A stretch of DNA of 64,000 nt from Chelativorans salis (GCF_025336525.1 NZ_JAOCZP010000004.1:372001-436000); one strand, 5' to 3'. Positions 38,321 through 45,228 are shown, numbered from the stretch's first letter. Made by a program: numbers and translations. Notes: generated by a model not told the origin, from the letters alone.

Positions 38321-38917
38321 TCAGGGCTTCTCCTGATAGGTCCAGACGACGGCGGGCGGTAGATTGCGCCAGATACGGCGCGATGGCTGTGCCGTCACTT
38401 CCGGCTCGCGCGGTACAGGCGATATAGGACCGTAGGTGAATTGCACCAGCCGCCCGTGCGGTGGCAAAAGGCGCATGGCATCGAGCGCGAGCTTGCGGCG
38501 TAGGGCCTTCGGAAAGACGAAGAGCGGCAGGCTGGATACGACGGCGCAGAATTCCGTGCCCGCGTCGGCCAGGCGGCTAACGGCGGCAAAGGCATCCCCC
38601 TCCAGCACCGTCGCGGCGGGATAACGCTGTCGCAGAAGGCCGGCAAAGGCGGCATCGGCCTCCACGAGGATCAGGTCCTCCTCGTGCACACCCGCAGTGA
38701 GCAGCGCCTTTGTGACGACACCGGTACCGGGACCGAGCTCAAGCACGCGTGAACCCGGACGAATGGCGGCCGCAAAGGCCATCGTGCGGGCGAGAGCGGC
38801 GGAGCTTGGCGCCACGGCGCCAGTGCGCAACGGCGCCCGAAGCCATGTGGCGAGGAAGCGCAACGTATCGCCATGGCACCGGCGGCGGCGGGGCGGATCG
38901 TAGAGGACAAGCGACAT
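38321..38917 (-). CDS. SAM-dependent methyltransferase, PmtA-like (phospholipid N-methyltransferase)
   Basis: A 198-residue class I methyltransferase. A basic N-terminus (RRRRCHGDTLRFLATWLRAP) precedes SAM motif I VLELGPGTGVVTKALL near residue 65. VVSSLPLFVFPKALRRKLALDA and LVQFTYGPISPV resemble rhizobial PmtA, which methylates phosphatidylethanolamine toward phosphatidylcholine. Protein methyltransferases share the fold, so substrate is tentative. GGGAGAA precedes the ATG at 38917; the frame is open to 39412 but overlaps the TetR gene. Divergent from tetR. Confidence 0.78.
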   Translation of the reverse strand: MSLVLYDPPRRRRCHGDTLRFLATWLRAPLRTGAVAPSSAALARTMAFAAAIRPGSRVLELGPGTGVVTKALLTAGVHEEDLILVEADAAFAGLLRQRYPAATVLEGDAFAAVSRLADAGTEFCAVVSSLPLFVFPKALRRKLALDAMRLLPPHGRLVQFTYGPISPVPREPEVTAQPSRRIWRNLPPAVVWTYQEKP

Positions 38918-39001
38918 GTTTTCTCCCGTCTGAAGGATGGCCTGCAAGTGCGGGCGGCGATAGGCGGTTGAGCGGCAGGCCGGCGATGCGATGCCGCCGG
39001 C

Positions 39002-39030
39002 TTGCCAGGCGCTCTTGTGAGGCGTATTAT
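39002..39030 (+). promoter_or_regulatory. Promoter of the tetR-family gene
   Basis: TTGCCA (39002-39007), exactly 17 bases, and TATTAT (39025-39030). The predicted start falls inside the 14-bp palindrome at 39032-39045, about 29 bases before the TetR ATG. Confidence 0.6.
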
Positions 39031-39031
39031 C

Positions 39032-39045
39032 CGAGCAATTGCTCG
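39032..39045. promoter_or_regulatory. Palindromic operator, probably for the TetR-family regulator
   Basis: CGAGCAATTGCTCG is a perfect 14-base palindrome one base after the -10 element of the tetR promoter. A repressor bound here would block its own gene. The divergent methyltransferase gene starts 115 bases away and may share it. Confidence 0.68.
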
Positions 39046-39065
39046 TATTTGGAAACTCGCATTTC

Positions 39066-39698
39066 ATGGGCAGCGTCGAACCGACCATCGAACCGAGGAA
39101 AAAGCCGCGCCAGGCACGCTCTACGGCGACGGTGGATGCCATTCTGGAGGCCTCTGCTCGCATTCTGACGGCGGAAGGGCTGGCCGGATTCAACACCAAT
39201 GCGGTGGCGCTGCGGGCAGGTATAAGCGTCGGCTCCTTGTACCAGTATTTCCCGAGCAAGGAGGCGATCCTGACAGAGATGCTGCGGCGCAAGCGCAAGA
39301 AGCTTCTGGCCGGCATGATCGCAGCGCTTGAGGGAATGGAGCGCCAGGACGAGGAGGTGATCATCAAGCGGCTGGTGAAGGCGGCCATGGGCAACCAGGC
39401 GCGGGCGCCCAAACTTGCGCAAGCGCTCGACTACGCCAATTCGGCTCTGCCGCTGCACGAAGAAATGATGCGGACCAACCGCGCCGTTGTCGAGGCGGTG
39501 GCCCGGTTCTTGGCGCTGCGGGCGGTGCCCGACTCGAAGCAGGCGGCGCAGGATGTGGTCGGGCTGGCACGCGGCATGATGCTGCAGGCGTTCCGCGAGG
39601 ACGCGGCGGACGAGGAAGCGCTGGCGCGCCGCATCTGCCTGGCGATTCGCGGCTACCTGACCGAGCTGCGAGGCGAGACGGCGGCGGAGCGGACATGA
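39066..39698 (+). CDS. TetR-family transcriptional regulator
   Basis: A 210-residue repressor-type protein. The helix-turn-helix domain runs RQARSTATVDAILEASARIL to VGSLYQYFPSKEAILTEML (residues about 15-65), the classic TetR pattern. The C-terminal ligand-binding region is helical and has no clear ligand signature. Start choice: ATG 39066, although the ribosome site is weak; an in-frame TTG at 39039 lies inside the palindromic operator and is unlikely. Divergent from the PmtA-like gene, suggesting control of it. Confidence 0.88.
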   Translation: MGSVEPTIEPRKKPRQARSTATVDAILEASARILTAEGLAGFNTNAVALRAGISVGSLYQYFPSKEAILTEMLRRKRKKLLAGMIAALEGMERQDEEVIIKRLVKAAMGNQARAPKLAQALDYANSALPLHEEMMRTNRAVVEAVARFLALRAVPDSKQAAQDVVGLARGMMLQAFREDAADEEALARRICLAIRGYLTELRGETAAERT

Positions 39699-39700
39699 AA

Positions 39701-39722
39701 ATGGCGGGCCGAAGCCCGCCAT
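39701..39722. terminator. Hairpin between tetR and rpsP
   Basis: ATGGCGGGC (39701-39709) and GCCCGCCAT (39714-39722) form a perfect 9-bp stem with a four-base loop (TTCG on the minus strand), two bases after the tetR stop. On the minus strand it is followed by TTTTC, so it can end both transcripts. Confidence 0.6.
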
Positions 39723-39814
39723 TGCAGCACGTATAAACCGGCGGGCGATCCCGCGCTCGGGAGGTTCGTCGTGTAAACGGACTGTCGGTTTTCGTCCGCT
39801 ACGCGAACCGTTCC

Positions 39815-40291
39815 TCAGCCTTCGGTCTTCTCGCTCTCGGCAGCCTCTTCGGCAGGCGCTTCCGTGGTGGCCTCGGCGGGGGCTTCGGCAGCGGCAGGCT
39901 CTTCAGCCGGGGCCTCGGCGGCAGCGGCTTCGGCTTCCGCGGCGGCGGCCTTCGCCTCTTCCTCGGCCTGCTTCGCGGCGGCTAGACGCTCCTGCGCCTT
40001 CTTGCCGGGTTCGGCCTTATTCGGGTTATTGCGCTCGGGACGCTTGGCGAGTCCGGCCTGATCGAGGAAGCGGAGCACGCGGTCGGTCGGCAGGGCGCCG
40101 TTGTCGAGCCAATGCTTGATGCGCTCCTCGTTAAGCTTCACGCGCTCGGCGTCTTTGGGCAGCGTCGGGTTCCAGGAGCCGAGCTGCTCGATGAAGCGGC
40201 CGTCGCGCGGGGCGCGCACGTCGGCCACAACGACGTGGTAGTAGGGGCGTTTCTTGGAGCCCGCGCGGGCCAGTCGGATTTTCAGTGCCAT
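39815..40291 (-). CDS. rpsP: 30S ribosomal protein S16 with Ala/Glu-rich tail
   Basis: The first 90 residues are ordinary bS16: [22 protein letters not shown], then [20 protein letters not shown]. From about residue 100 to 158 follows a low-complexity tail of Ala, Glu, Lys, then Pro (repeated APAE units). Similar but varied tails are known from alphaproteobacterial S16. bS16 helps fold the 5' domain of 16S rRNA. Gene order with GNAT, chorismate mutase and ffh upstream is the usual rhizobial one. Confidence 0.96.
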   Translation of the reverse strand: MALKIRLARAGSKKRPYYHVVVADVRAPRDGRFIEQLGSWNPTLPKDAERVKLNEERIKHWLDNGALPTDRVLRFLDQAGLAKRPERNNPNKAEPGKKAQERLAAAKQAEEEAKAAAAEAEAAAAEAPAEEPAAAEAPAEATTEAPAEEAAESEKTEG

Positions 40292-40315
40292 TGTTCTTCC
40301 TTTCGATGATGGCGA

Positions 40316-40819
40316 TCAGGCCGGCACGGCGTGCCGGAAACGCAAGCGCGGCTCGCCGCGCAGGGTGGTGGGTGGCAGGGGCGTCGCCCCCAGCCTTTTG
40401 ACTACCGCCTGGGACGGCAGGTTCTCGGGATGGACGAAGCTCATGAGCGGCGGCAGGCCGAGGTCACGTGCTGCCCAGAGCTGGATGCGGTTGGCGGCCT
40501 CCGTGGCGTAGCCCTTGCCCTCGAAGCCGGCATAGAGGCTCCAGGCCAGTTCCGGCTCCTCGACATAGGGCGGCTGCCACAGCCCGACATAGCCGACGAC
40601 GGCGCCGTCCTCCTTGCGGTCGACCGCGAAGAAGCCGAAGCCGTTGAGCGCCCATTCGCCGACATGGGCGGCGAAGACCGTCCAGGCCTGCCACTCGTTC
40701 TTCGGCCCGCCTATATAGCGCGTGCGCTCCTCGTCCGCGTAGAACGCCGCGAAGGCGGGGAAATCGGCCTTCCGCCAGCCGCGCAGAACCAGGCGCTCGC
40801 TCTCAAGCACGGGGGTCAT
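40316..40819 (-). CDS. GNAT-family acetyltransferase, RimJ/RimL-like
   Basis: A 167-residue acetyltransferase. ESERLVLRGWRKADFPAFAAFYADEE is the RimJ/RimL-type start. The acetyl-CoA loop is in GFEGKGYATEAANR near residue 105, and LPPLMSFVHPENLPSQAVVKRLG closes the fold. Target unknown. Its ATG overlaps the chorismate mutase stop by four bases, and rpsP follows after 24 bp: one operon from ffh to rpsP. Confidence 0.88.
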   Translation of the reverse strand: MTPVLESERLVLRGWRKADFPAFAAFYADEERTRYIGGPKNEWQAWTVFAAHVGEWALNGFGFFAVDRKEDGAVVGYVGLWQPPYVEEPELAWSLYAGFEGKGYATEAANRIQLWAARDLGLPPLMSFVHPENLPSQAVVKRLGATPLPPTTLRGEPRLRFRHAVPA

Positions 40820-41154
40820 ACCTGCGCCTCGCCCTTTTCAGGTGCGCCGTTGCCGTGCTCCTCGGCGATCGCCTCGTGATGGCGGATCACCTCGCGGATG
40901 ATGAAGTTCAGGAACTTTTCCGCGAAATCCGGGTCGAGCTGCGCCTCATCCGCCAGCCGGCGCAGCCGGGCGATCTGCGCCTGCTCGCGCGCCGGGTCGG
41001 CTGGCGGCAGGCCGTGGGTCGCCTTGAGGACGCCGACCGCCTTGGTGCAGCGGAAACGCTCGGCAAGCATGTGGAGGAGGGCGGCGTCGATGTTGTCGAT
41101 CGACGCGCGCAGCTCCAGAAGCTGCGCCTTGGCGAAATCTTTGTCCGCGCTCAT
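40816..41154 (-). CDS. Chorismate mutase, AroQ type
   Basis: A 112-residue all-helical protein. LLELRASIDNIDAALLHMLAERFRCTKAVGVLK has the catalytic Arg and Lys of AroQ-class mutases, followed by PPADPAREQAQIARLRRLA. It converts chorismate to prephenate for phenylalanine and tyrosine. Stand-alone domain with no dehydratase fused. It lies eight bases past ffh and overlaps the next gene. Confidence 0.9.
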   Translation of the reverse strand: MSADKDFAKAQLLELRASIDNIDAALLHMLAERFRCTKAVGVLKATHGLPPADPAREQAQIARLRRLADEAQLDPDFAEKFLNFIIREVIRHHEAIAEEHGNGAPEKGEAQV

Positions 41155-41162
41155 CCCCGCCC

Positions 41163-42713
41163 CTATTTCTTCTTCGGCAGGCCGGGCAGACCGCCGCCCG
41201 GCAAGCCCGGTAAGCCGCCACCGCCACCCGGCAGGCCGGGGAGGCCCTTGGGCAGGCCGCCTTGCGGCAGACCGGCACCGCCCACTTGCTTTTGCAGCGC
41301 TTCGAGCTCCTTGGGGTCCATCTTCGACAGATCGGGCATGCCGCCCATGCCGCCGAGACCCATCTTCTGCGCCATGCCGCCCATCATCCCCCGCATCATG
41401 CCGCCCTTCTTGCCCTTGCCGCCCATGGCCTTCATCATGTCAGCCATCTGGCGGTGCATCTTCAGCAGCTTGTTGATCTGCACGGCATCAGTGCCGGAGC
41501 CGGCGGCGATACGCTTCTTGCGGCTGTGCTTGAGGAGGTCGGGGTTCGATCGCTCCTTCGGCGTCATCGACTGAATGATGGCGATCTGGCGGCCGAACAT
41601 CTTATCGTCGAGACCGGCTGCGGAGAGTTGGTCCTTCATCTTCCCCATACCGGGCATCATGCCCATGATGCCGCCCATGCCGCCCATTTTCTGCATCTGC
41701 GCAAGCTGATCGGCGAGGTCGTTCAGGTCGAACTTGCCGGCCTGCATCTTCTTTGCCATCGCCGCGGCTTTTTCCTGGTCGATGGTCTCGGCAGCCTTTT
41801 CGACCAGACTGACGATGTCGCCCATGCCGAGGATGCGGTCGGCGATGCGCTTGGGATGGAACTCCTCCAGCGCGTCCATCTTCTCGCCGACGCCGATGAG
41901 TTTGATGGGCTTGCCGGTGACGGCGCGCATGGAAAGGGCGGCGCCGCCGCGGCCATCGCCATCCATCCGGGTCAAGACGAGGCCGGTGATGCCGACGCGC
42001 TCGTCGAAGCTTTTCGCCAGATTCACCGCGTCCTGGCCGGTGAGCGAATCGGCGACCAGCAGGATCTCGTGCGGGTTCGACGTGCGCTTGATATCGGCCA
42101 TCTCGGCCATCAGCGGCTCGTCGATATGGGTGCGGCCGGCGGTGTCGAGAATAACGAGGTCGTGGCCGCCGAGCTTCGCCGCCTGCACAGCGCGCTTTGC
42201 GATGTCGACGGGGCCCTGGTTGGCGACGATCGGAAGGGTGGCCACCGAGACCTGCTCGCCGATCTGGCGTAGCTGCTCCTGGGCAGCGGGGCGGCGGGTG
42301 TCGAGCGAGGCCATCAGGACCTTCTTGCCCTGGCGCTCGGAAAGCCGCTTGGCGACCTTGCCGGTGGTGGTGGTCTTGCCTGAACCCTGCAGGCCCACCA
42401 TCATGACGACCACGGGGGCCGGCGCGTTGAGGTCGATGGTCTCGCCCTCCGCGCCGAGCATCTCGACAAGTTCGTCATGGACGATCTTGACGACCATCTG
42501 GCCGGGCTTGACGGATTTCAGCACTTCCGCGCCGACGGCCTTCTCGCGCACGCGGTCGGTGAAGGAACGCACCACGTCGAGCGCCACGTCAGCCTCGATC
42601 AGCGCCCGGCGCACTTCGCGCAGCGCGGCCGAGACGTCCGCCTCCGACAGGGCGCCGCGCCCAGTCAGGCCGTTCAGGATTGCGCCAAGGCGTTCCTGCA
42701 GGTTCTCAAACAT
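41163..42713 (-). CDS. ffh: Signal recognition particle protein Ffh
   Basis: A 516-residue GTPase. The N domain is followed by the G domain: GLQGSGKTTTTGKVAKRL, DTAGRTHIDEPLM, LTRMDGDGRGGAALS. The Met-rich M domain binds 4.5S RNA and signal peptides, and ends in an unusual Gly/Leu/Pro-rich tail (GLPGLPGGGGGLPGLP) from about residue 480. It delivers nascent membrane proteins to FtsY. GAGGAAC precedes the ATG. First gene of the ffh-rpsP operon. Confidence 0.96.
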   Translation of the reverse strand: MFENLQERLGAILNGLTGRGALSEADVSAALREVRRALIEADVALDVVRSFTDRVREKAVGAEVLKSVKPGQMVVKIVHDELVEMLGAEGETIDLNAPAPVVVMMVGLQGSGKTTTTGKVAKRLSERQGKKVLMASLDTRRPAAQEQLRQIGEQVSVATLPIVANQGPVDIAKRAVQAAKLGGHDLVILDTAGRTHIDEPLMAEMADIKRTSNPHEILLVADSLTGQDAVNLAKSFDERVGITGLVLTRMDGDGRGGAALSMRAVTGKPIKLIGVGEKMDALEEFHPKRIADRILGMGDIVSLVEKAAETIDQEKAAAMAKKMQAGKFDLNDLADQLAQMQKMGGMGGIMGMMPGMGKMKDQLSAAGLDDKMFGRQIAIIQSMTPKERSNPDLLKHSRKKRIAAGSGTDAVQINKLLKMHRQMADMMKAMGGKGKKGGMMRGMMGGMAQKMGLGGMGGMPDLSKMDPKELEALQKQVGGAGLPQGGLPKGLPGLPGGGGGLPGLPGGGLPGLPKKK

Positions 42714-43014
42714 ACGCGTTCCTCTTGTCTCGCATCATAGATACGAGAGGTAATGCATCCGCGCCCTCGGTTAAACCTCGCGCAAAGCCGAAAAGCACCC
42801 GGGGGCGCATCGCGCTGCCGGGTGTTGACCTCCGGGGTCGGTCTCCTTCGCTTGAAGGCGCCCCGGTCGGCTGCTCGGAGTTTGCACTCGTCGCGGAAAG
42901 TGCGCGCGGTAGACCTGAAAAACGGCCGAGAGTCAAGTTCCGGCGCAACGGCCGGAGAACTGCTCTGCTCGCGAAAGCGGCGCCGCGCGAAGCCGCGGCG
43001 CCGGTTCGGGTCGG
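42714..43014. other. Intergenic stretch between ffh and the SH3/DUF1236 gene
   Basis: About 300 bases with no gene. It should hold the ffh promoter (a CTATGAT -10-like element near 42735 lacks a clear -35) and the terminator of the SH3 gene described separately. Open frames across it lack ribosome sites and family similarity. Confidence 0.5.
42791..42824 (-). terminator. Terminator of the SH3/DUF1236 gene
   Basis: CACCCGG (42796-42802) pairs with CCGGGTG (42818-42824); on the minus strand the stem is followed by CTTTTC. It lies about 190 bases past the stop at 43015, so the transcript would have a long 3' end. Confidence 0.5.
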
Positions 43015-43581
43015 TTACGGCATCACATAGACGACGCGGCGGCTCTGCGGCTCAACGAGAACCGGCCGGCCGTTCACGTAGACATAGCGGTAGTCGTAGT
43101 CCGGTATATCATAGACTTCGACCGTTTCGGGCAGGCCTATGCCGACACTCACCTCGCCTTCGAGATAGATCGGCTCGACGCGATTCCGCTCGACATAGGT
43201 GATGACCTCGCGCGGCGGAGGGGCGACCTCGGTGATGACCTCGCGCGGCGGGGGGACAACCTCCACCTCGACAGCACCCGTTGTCTCATAGGTGGTGCGC
43301 GGCATCACCTCCATTGCCTGTTCGGTCGCCAGATAGCCCGAATAGGCCCAGCCTTCGACGCCGGCATGGTTGACGGAGCACCAGCTACCACCCTCGTCGC
43401 AGCCGTTGATTATGACCTGTTCCGATGAGCGGATGACGTCAACCACCGGGTATCCCGTTCCCGGGCCGGTGCGAAGGTTGAGGTCTGCCGTAGCAGTCGC
43501 CTCGACCTGGGCAGCCGCGACGCTCGTGAGCGCAAACAGCCCCGCTGCCGCTACCGTGCCTTTCAAGATGAGTGACTTCAT
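43015..43581 (-). CDS. Secreted SH3b and DUF1236 protein
   Basis: A 188-residue exported protein. A signal peptide (LKGTVAAAGLFALTSVAAAQ) precedes a bacterial SH3 domain (residues about 25-90: ADLNLRTGPGTGYPVVDVIRS, then GWAYSGYLA). A Pro/Glu linker holds two copies of PPPREVIT. The end YRYVYVNGRPVLVEPQSRRVVYV is a DUF1236 signature. Such proteins are thought to bind envelope polymers. GAGGAG precedes the ATG at 43581; the frame is open to 43740 but that part overlaps the promoter. An EcfG-like promoter lies just upstream. Confidence 0.85.
   Translation of the reverse strand: MKSLILKGTVAAAGLFALTSVAAAQVEATATADLNLRTGPGTGYPVVDVIRSSEQVIINGCDEGGSWCSVNHAGVEGWAYSGYLATEQAMEVMPRTTYETTGAVEVEVVPPPREVITEVAPPPREVITYVERNRVEPIYLEGEVSVGIGLPETVEVYDIPDYDYRYVYVNGRPVLVEPQSRRVVYVMP
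43198..43251. repeat. Two 21-bp direct repeats inside the SH3/DUF1236 gene
   Basis: The same 21 bases occur at 43198-43218 and 43231-43251, 33 bases apart, in frame. They encode the repeated PPPREVIT units of the linker, so the linker grew by in-frame duplication. Confidence 0.75.
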
Positions 43582-43615
43582 TTCCAGTCTCCTCACTAAT
43601 CTACTGACCGATATG

Positions 43616-43641
43616 AACTGGCGCCGGCGCGTTTTGGTTCC
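43616..43641 (-). promoter_or_regulatory. Candidate EcfG-type stress promoter of the SH3/DUF1236 gene
   Basis: On the minus strand GGAAC (43641-43637) is followed by 17 bases and AGTT (43619-43616). The general-stress sigma factor EcfG of alphaproteobacteria uses GGAAC-N16/17-CGTT; one base differs. The start would fall about 28 bases before the ATG at 43581, a suitable distance. Confidence 0.48.
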
Positions 43642-43666
43642 CGGCGCGCGGCGACGACGCCGTGGC
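43637..43666. repeat. Recurring motif, copy 1 (left of the transglycosylase gene)
   Basis: 30 bases starting GTTCCCGGCGCG and ending CCGTGGC. They match copy 2 at 44639-44672 closely, with a 2-base and a 3-base gap. Copy 1 contains the -35 part of the EcfG-like promoter. Similarity extends about ten bases further to the left. Confidence 0.55.
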
Positions 43667-43681
43667 CCGGGCAGCATCAAA

Positions 43682-43710
43682 GGTGACAACATCATGAATC
43701 GCTGGCACAA
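43682..43710 (+). promoter_or_regulatory. Candidate promoter of the lytic transglycosylase gene
   Basis: GTGACA (43682-43687), 17 bases, CACAAT (43705-43710), located 34 bases before the ATG at 43744. Five and four of six positions match the sigma-70 consensus. Confidence 0.4.
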
Positions 43711-43743
43711 TTCGACGATTCTTATTTTTACGAGGTGCATAGG

Positions 43744-44559
43744 ATGATTCGGGGGAGCAGGGGGAACTGGCTCGCCGCAGCCCTGGTTGCGGCTTTTTTC
43801 GTCAGCGGGCCCGCTTTCGGCAGCACATGCGGCAACGGTGCGAACGGGTTCGAGGTCTGGAAAGCGCAGTTCATGCAGGAAGCATCGGCGCGCGGCGTCG
43901 GTCCGCGGGCGCTCGACGCGCTTGCGCAGACGCGCTATGCCTCGAAGACGATCGCCGCCGATCGCGGGCAGAAAAGCTTCAAGCTATCGCTCGACAGCTT
44001 CATGCAGAAGCGCGGTGCCAACGCCATCATCTCACGCGGCAGGAGCATGAAGCAGAAGTACGGTGGTCTGCTTTCTATGATCGAGAGCCGGTATGGCGTC
44101 CCACCGGGACCTCTTCTCGCCATCTGGGGCATGGAGACGGGCTTCGGTGGGTTTCTCGGCAACCAGAACATTCTTTCGGCCGTCGCCACGCTTGCTTATG
44201 ATTGCCGCCGCTCCGAGTTCTTCACCGGTCATCTCTATGCGGCACTGGCGCTGGTGGAGCGCGGCGTGCTGAGCCCCTCGGACGTGGGCGCCGCCCATGG
44301 CGAAATCGGGCAGACGCAGTTCCTGCCCGGCAACGCACTGACGTACGGCGTCGACGGCGACGGCAATGGCCGCGTCGACATGATCGGCTCGGTGGCCGAC
44401 GCGCTTGCCTCCACGGCGAACTTCCTGCGTGCCCACGGCTGGCAGCCGGGCGCTGGGTATCAGCCCGGCGAGATCAATTTCCGCGCCCTGCAAGGCTGGA
44501 ACGCGGCCAGCGTCTACCAGCAGGCCATAGCCATCATCGGCAAGGAGATCGACGGCTGA
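43744..44559 (+). CDS. Lytic murein transglycosylase, MltB/SLT_2 family
   Basis: A 271-residue exported enzyme. The signal peptide (LAAALVAAFFVSGPAFG) ends before CGNGANGFEVWKAQFMQEASARGV. The catalytic glutamate is in LLAIWGMETGFGGFLG near residue 130; GEIGQTQFLPGNALTYGVDGDGNGRVDMIGSVADALAS is the SLT_2 signature. It cleaves peptidoglycan with 1,6-anhydro product. No peptidoglycan-binding domain is attached. GAGGTG precedes ATG 43744; a GTG at 43735 is too close to the ribosome site. Confidence 0.9.
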   Translation: MIRGSRGNWLAAALVAAFFVSGPAFGSTCGNGANGFEVWKAQFMQEASARGVGPRALDALAQTRYASKTIAADRGQKSFKLSLDSFMQKRGANAIISRGRSMKQKYGGLLSMIESRYGVPPGPLLAIWGMETGFGGFLGNQNILSAVATLAYDCRRSEFFTGHLYAALALVERGVLSPSDVGAAHGEIGQTQFLPGNALTYGVDGDGNGRVDMIGSVADALASTANFLRAHGWQPGAGYQPGEINFRALQGWNAASVYQQAIAIIGKEIDG

Positions 44560-44603
44560 GCCGGCGGAATTCCGGGCGGATTCCTGACTTGCTCTAAAAG
44601 AAA

Positions 44604-44628
44604 AGGGCCGCCCCATCGGGACGGCCCT
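44604..44628 (-). terminator. Terminator on the minus strand, downstream of the 22-residue ORF
   Basis: AGGGCCG (44604-44610) pairs with CGGCCCT (44622-44628); on the minus strand it is followed by TTTCTTTT. The only minus-strand gene candidate feeding it is the tiny ORF at 44697-44765. It may also end the convergent transglycosylase transcript. Confidence 0.65.
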
Positions 44629-44638
44629 CCGTGTCTTC

Positions 44639-44672
44639 GTTCCCGGCGCGGCCAGCGACACGACACCGTGGC
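44639..44672. repeat. Recurring motif, copy 2 (right of the transglycosylase gene)
   Basis: 34 bases, starting GTTCCCGGCGCG and ending CCGTGGC, matching copy 1 at 43637-43666. Read on the minus strand, both copies can encode APGTKTRR; the five base differences in those eight codons are all silent. It lies between the tiny ORF and its terminator. Confidence 0.55.
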
Positions 44673-44696
44673 GCCTTTTGCCGCGCGTCATGCGCT

Positions 44697-44765
44697 TTAG
44701 CCGAGAGGCTGCTCCCGGAAAAGGCAATCCGCCGAGGCCACGCTGGAACTGAATTCACTCGACAT
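44697..44765 (-). CDS. Candidate 22-residue micro-ORF with an extreme Shine-Dalgarno sequence
   Basis: ATG at 44765, stop TAA at 44697-44699. The peptide begins MSSEFSSSVASAD and ends CLFREQPLG: Ser-rich with one Cys, no membrane segment. Directly before the ATG the leader carries a perfect complement of the 16S rRNA 3' tail. A weak promoter-like pair (TTGCGC, 17 bases, CACATT) lies about 60 bases upstream, and a terminator follows at 44604-44628, so this looks like a complete small transcription unit. The frame is also open back to an ATG at 44795. Function unknown; it could be a leader peptide, a small protein or a translated regulatory RNA. Confidence 0.5.
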   Translation of the reverse strand: MSSEFSSSVASADCLFREQPLG

Positions 44766-44781
44766 TGGATCACCTCCTTTC
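44766..44781 (-). promoter_or_regulatory. Ribosome binding site perfectly complementary to the 16S rRNA tail
   Basis: The plus strand here reads TTGGATCACCTCCTTTC (44765-44781), identical to the last bases of alphaproteobacterial 16S rRNA. The minus-strand leader is therefore GAAAGGAGGTGATCCA, fully paired with the anti-Shine-Dalgarno region and beyond. AGGAGG ends seven bases before the ATG, an ideal distance. Confidence 0.7.
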
Positions 44782-44895
44782 GTTTCGTTGCACATGGCCC
44801 CAATGTGGACGGTGCGGCAGCATCGCGCAAGGGGAGCGTCAGCTTTCCTTGCTCCGGCATGGAATGGTTTGCGTGGGATGCAGTCGTGTACTCAT

Positions 44896-45188
44896 ATGTC
44901 GATGGGGTGGAGGTATCTTGCGATCTGTGGGCTTGCCGGCCTGTTGGCGATGCAATCGACATCGGGCAGGGGGCAGAGCCCGCGCCGCACCAGAATTTCT
45001 CTCCGGCGACTGTTCAGATGGTCCAGGGGAGGCGGAGCTGCAAGAGTGTCAGTTCCTGCCGCGAGGCAGTCATCATGTGGTGCAACGGCTACAGCCGCGC
45101 GGACGGAGACAGTGACGGCATCCCTTGCGAGAATGTGTGCCCGAGCAAGAGGGTCGTCGATCAGATACGCGAGGAAATCGGCTGCTGA
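44896..45188 (+). pseudogene. Excalibur-domain secreted protein with a one-base frameshift
   Basis: Two frames together make one credible protein. The first, from ATG 44896 or 44902, encodes a signal peptide (YLAICGLAGLLAMQS). The second, ending at 45188, encodes SCKSVSSCREAVIMWCNGY then DGDSDGIPCENVC, an Excalibur calcium-binding-type domain with conserved cysteines and an Asp-rich loop. The frames meet at a run of five G (44969-44973); one extra G would join them into about 97 residues. It is either a real inactivation, phase variation in the G-run, or a sequencing error. No good ribosome site precedes either start. Confidence 0.6.
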
Positions 45189-45194
45189 GGAGTG

Positions 45195-45228
45195 ACGCCG
45201 CCCGCGGTGATCCAACAGCGGGCGGCGT
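45195..45228. terminator. 11-bp hairpin between convergent genes
   Basis: ACGCCGCCCGC (45195-45205) and GCGGGCGGCGT (45218-45228) are exact complements with a 12-base loop, between the Excalibur gene and acs, which converge. No T-run of note on either side. Confidence 0.55.

Noticed and set aside
43705-43730. TGGCAC before the transglycosylase gene as a sigma-54 -24 box
   Set aside because: No GC at the required -12 spacing.
44765-44781. Plus-strand identity to the 16S rRNA 3' end as a trace of an rRNA gene or integration site
   Set aside because: Identity stops after 17 bases on the 5' side, so no rRNA fragment is present; it is better explained as the minus-strand ribosome binding site.
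44594-44962. 122-codon minus-strand frame overlapping the micro-ORF and the Excalibur gene
   Set aside because: No ribosome site at its start and no domain; the micro-ORF with its strong leader lies in another frame.
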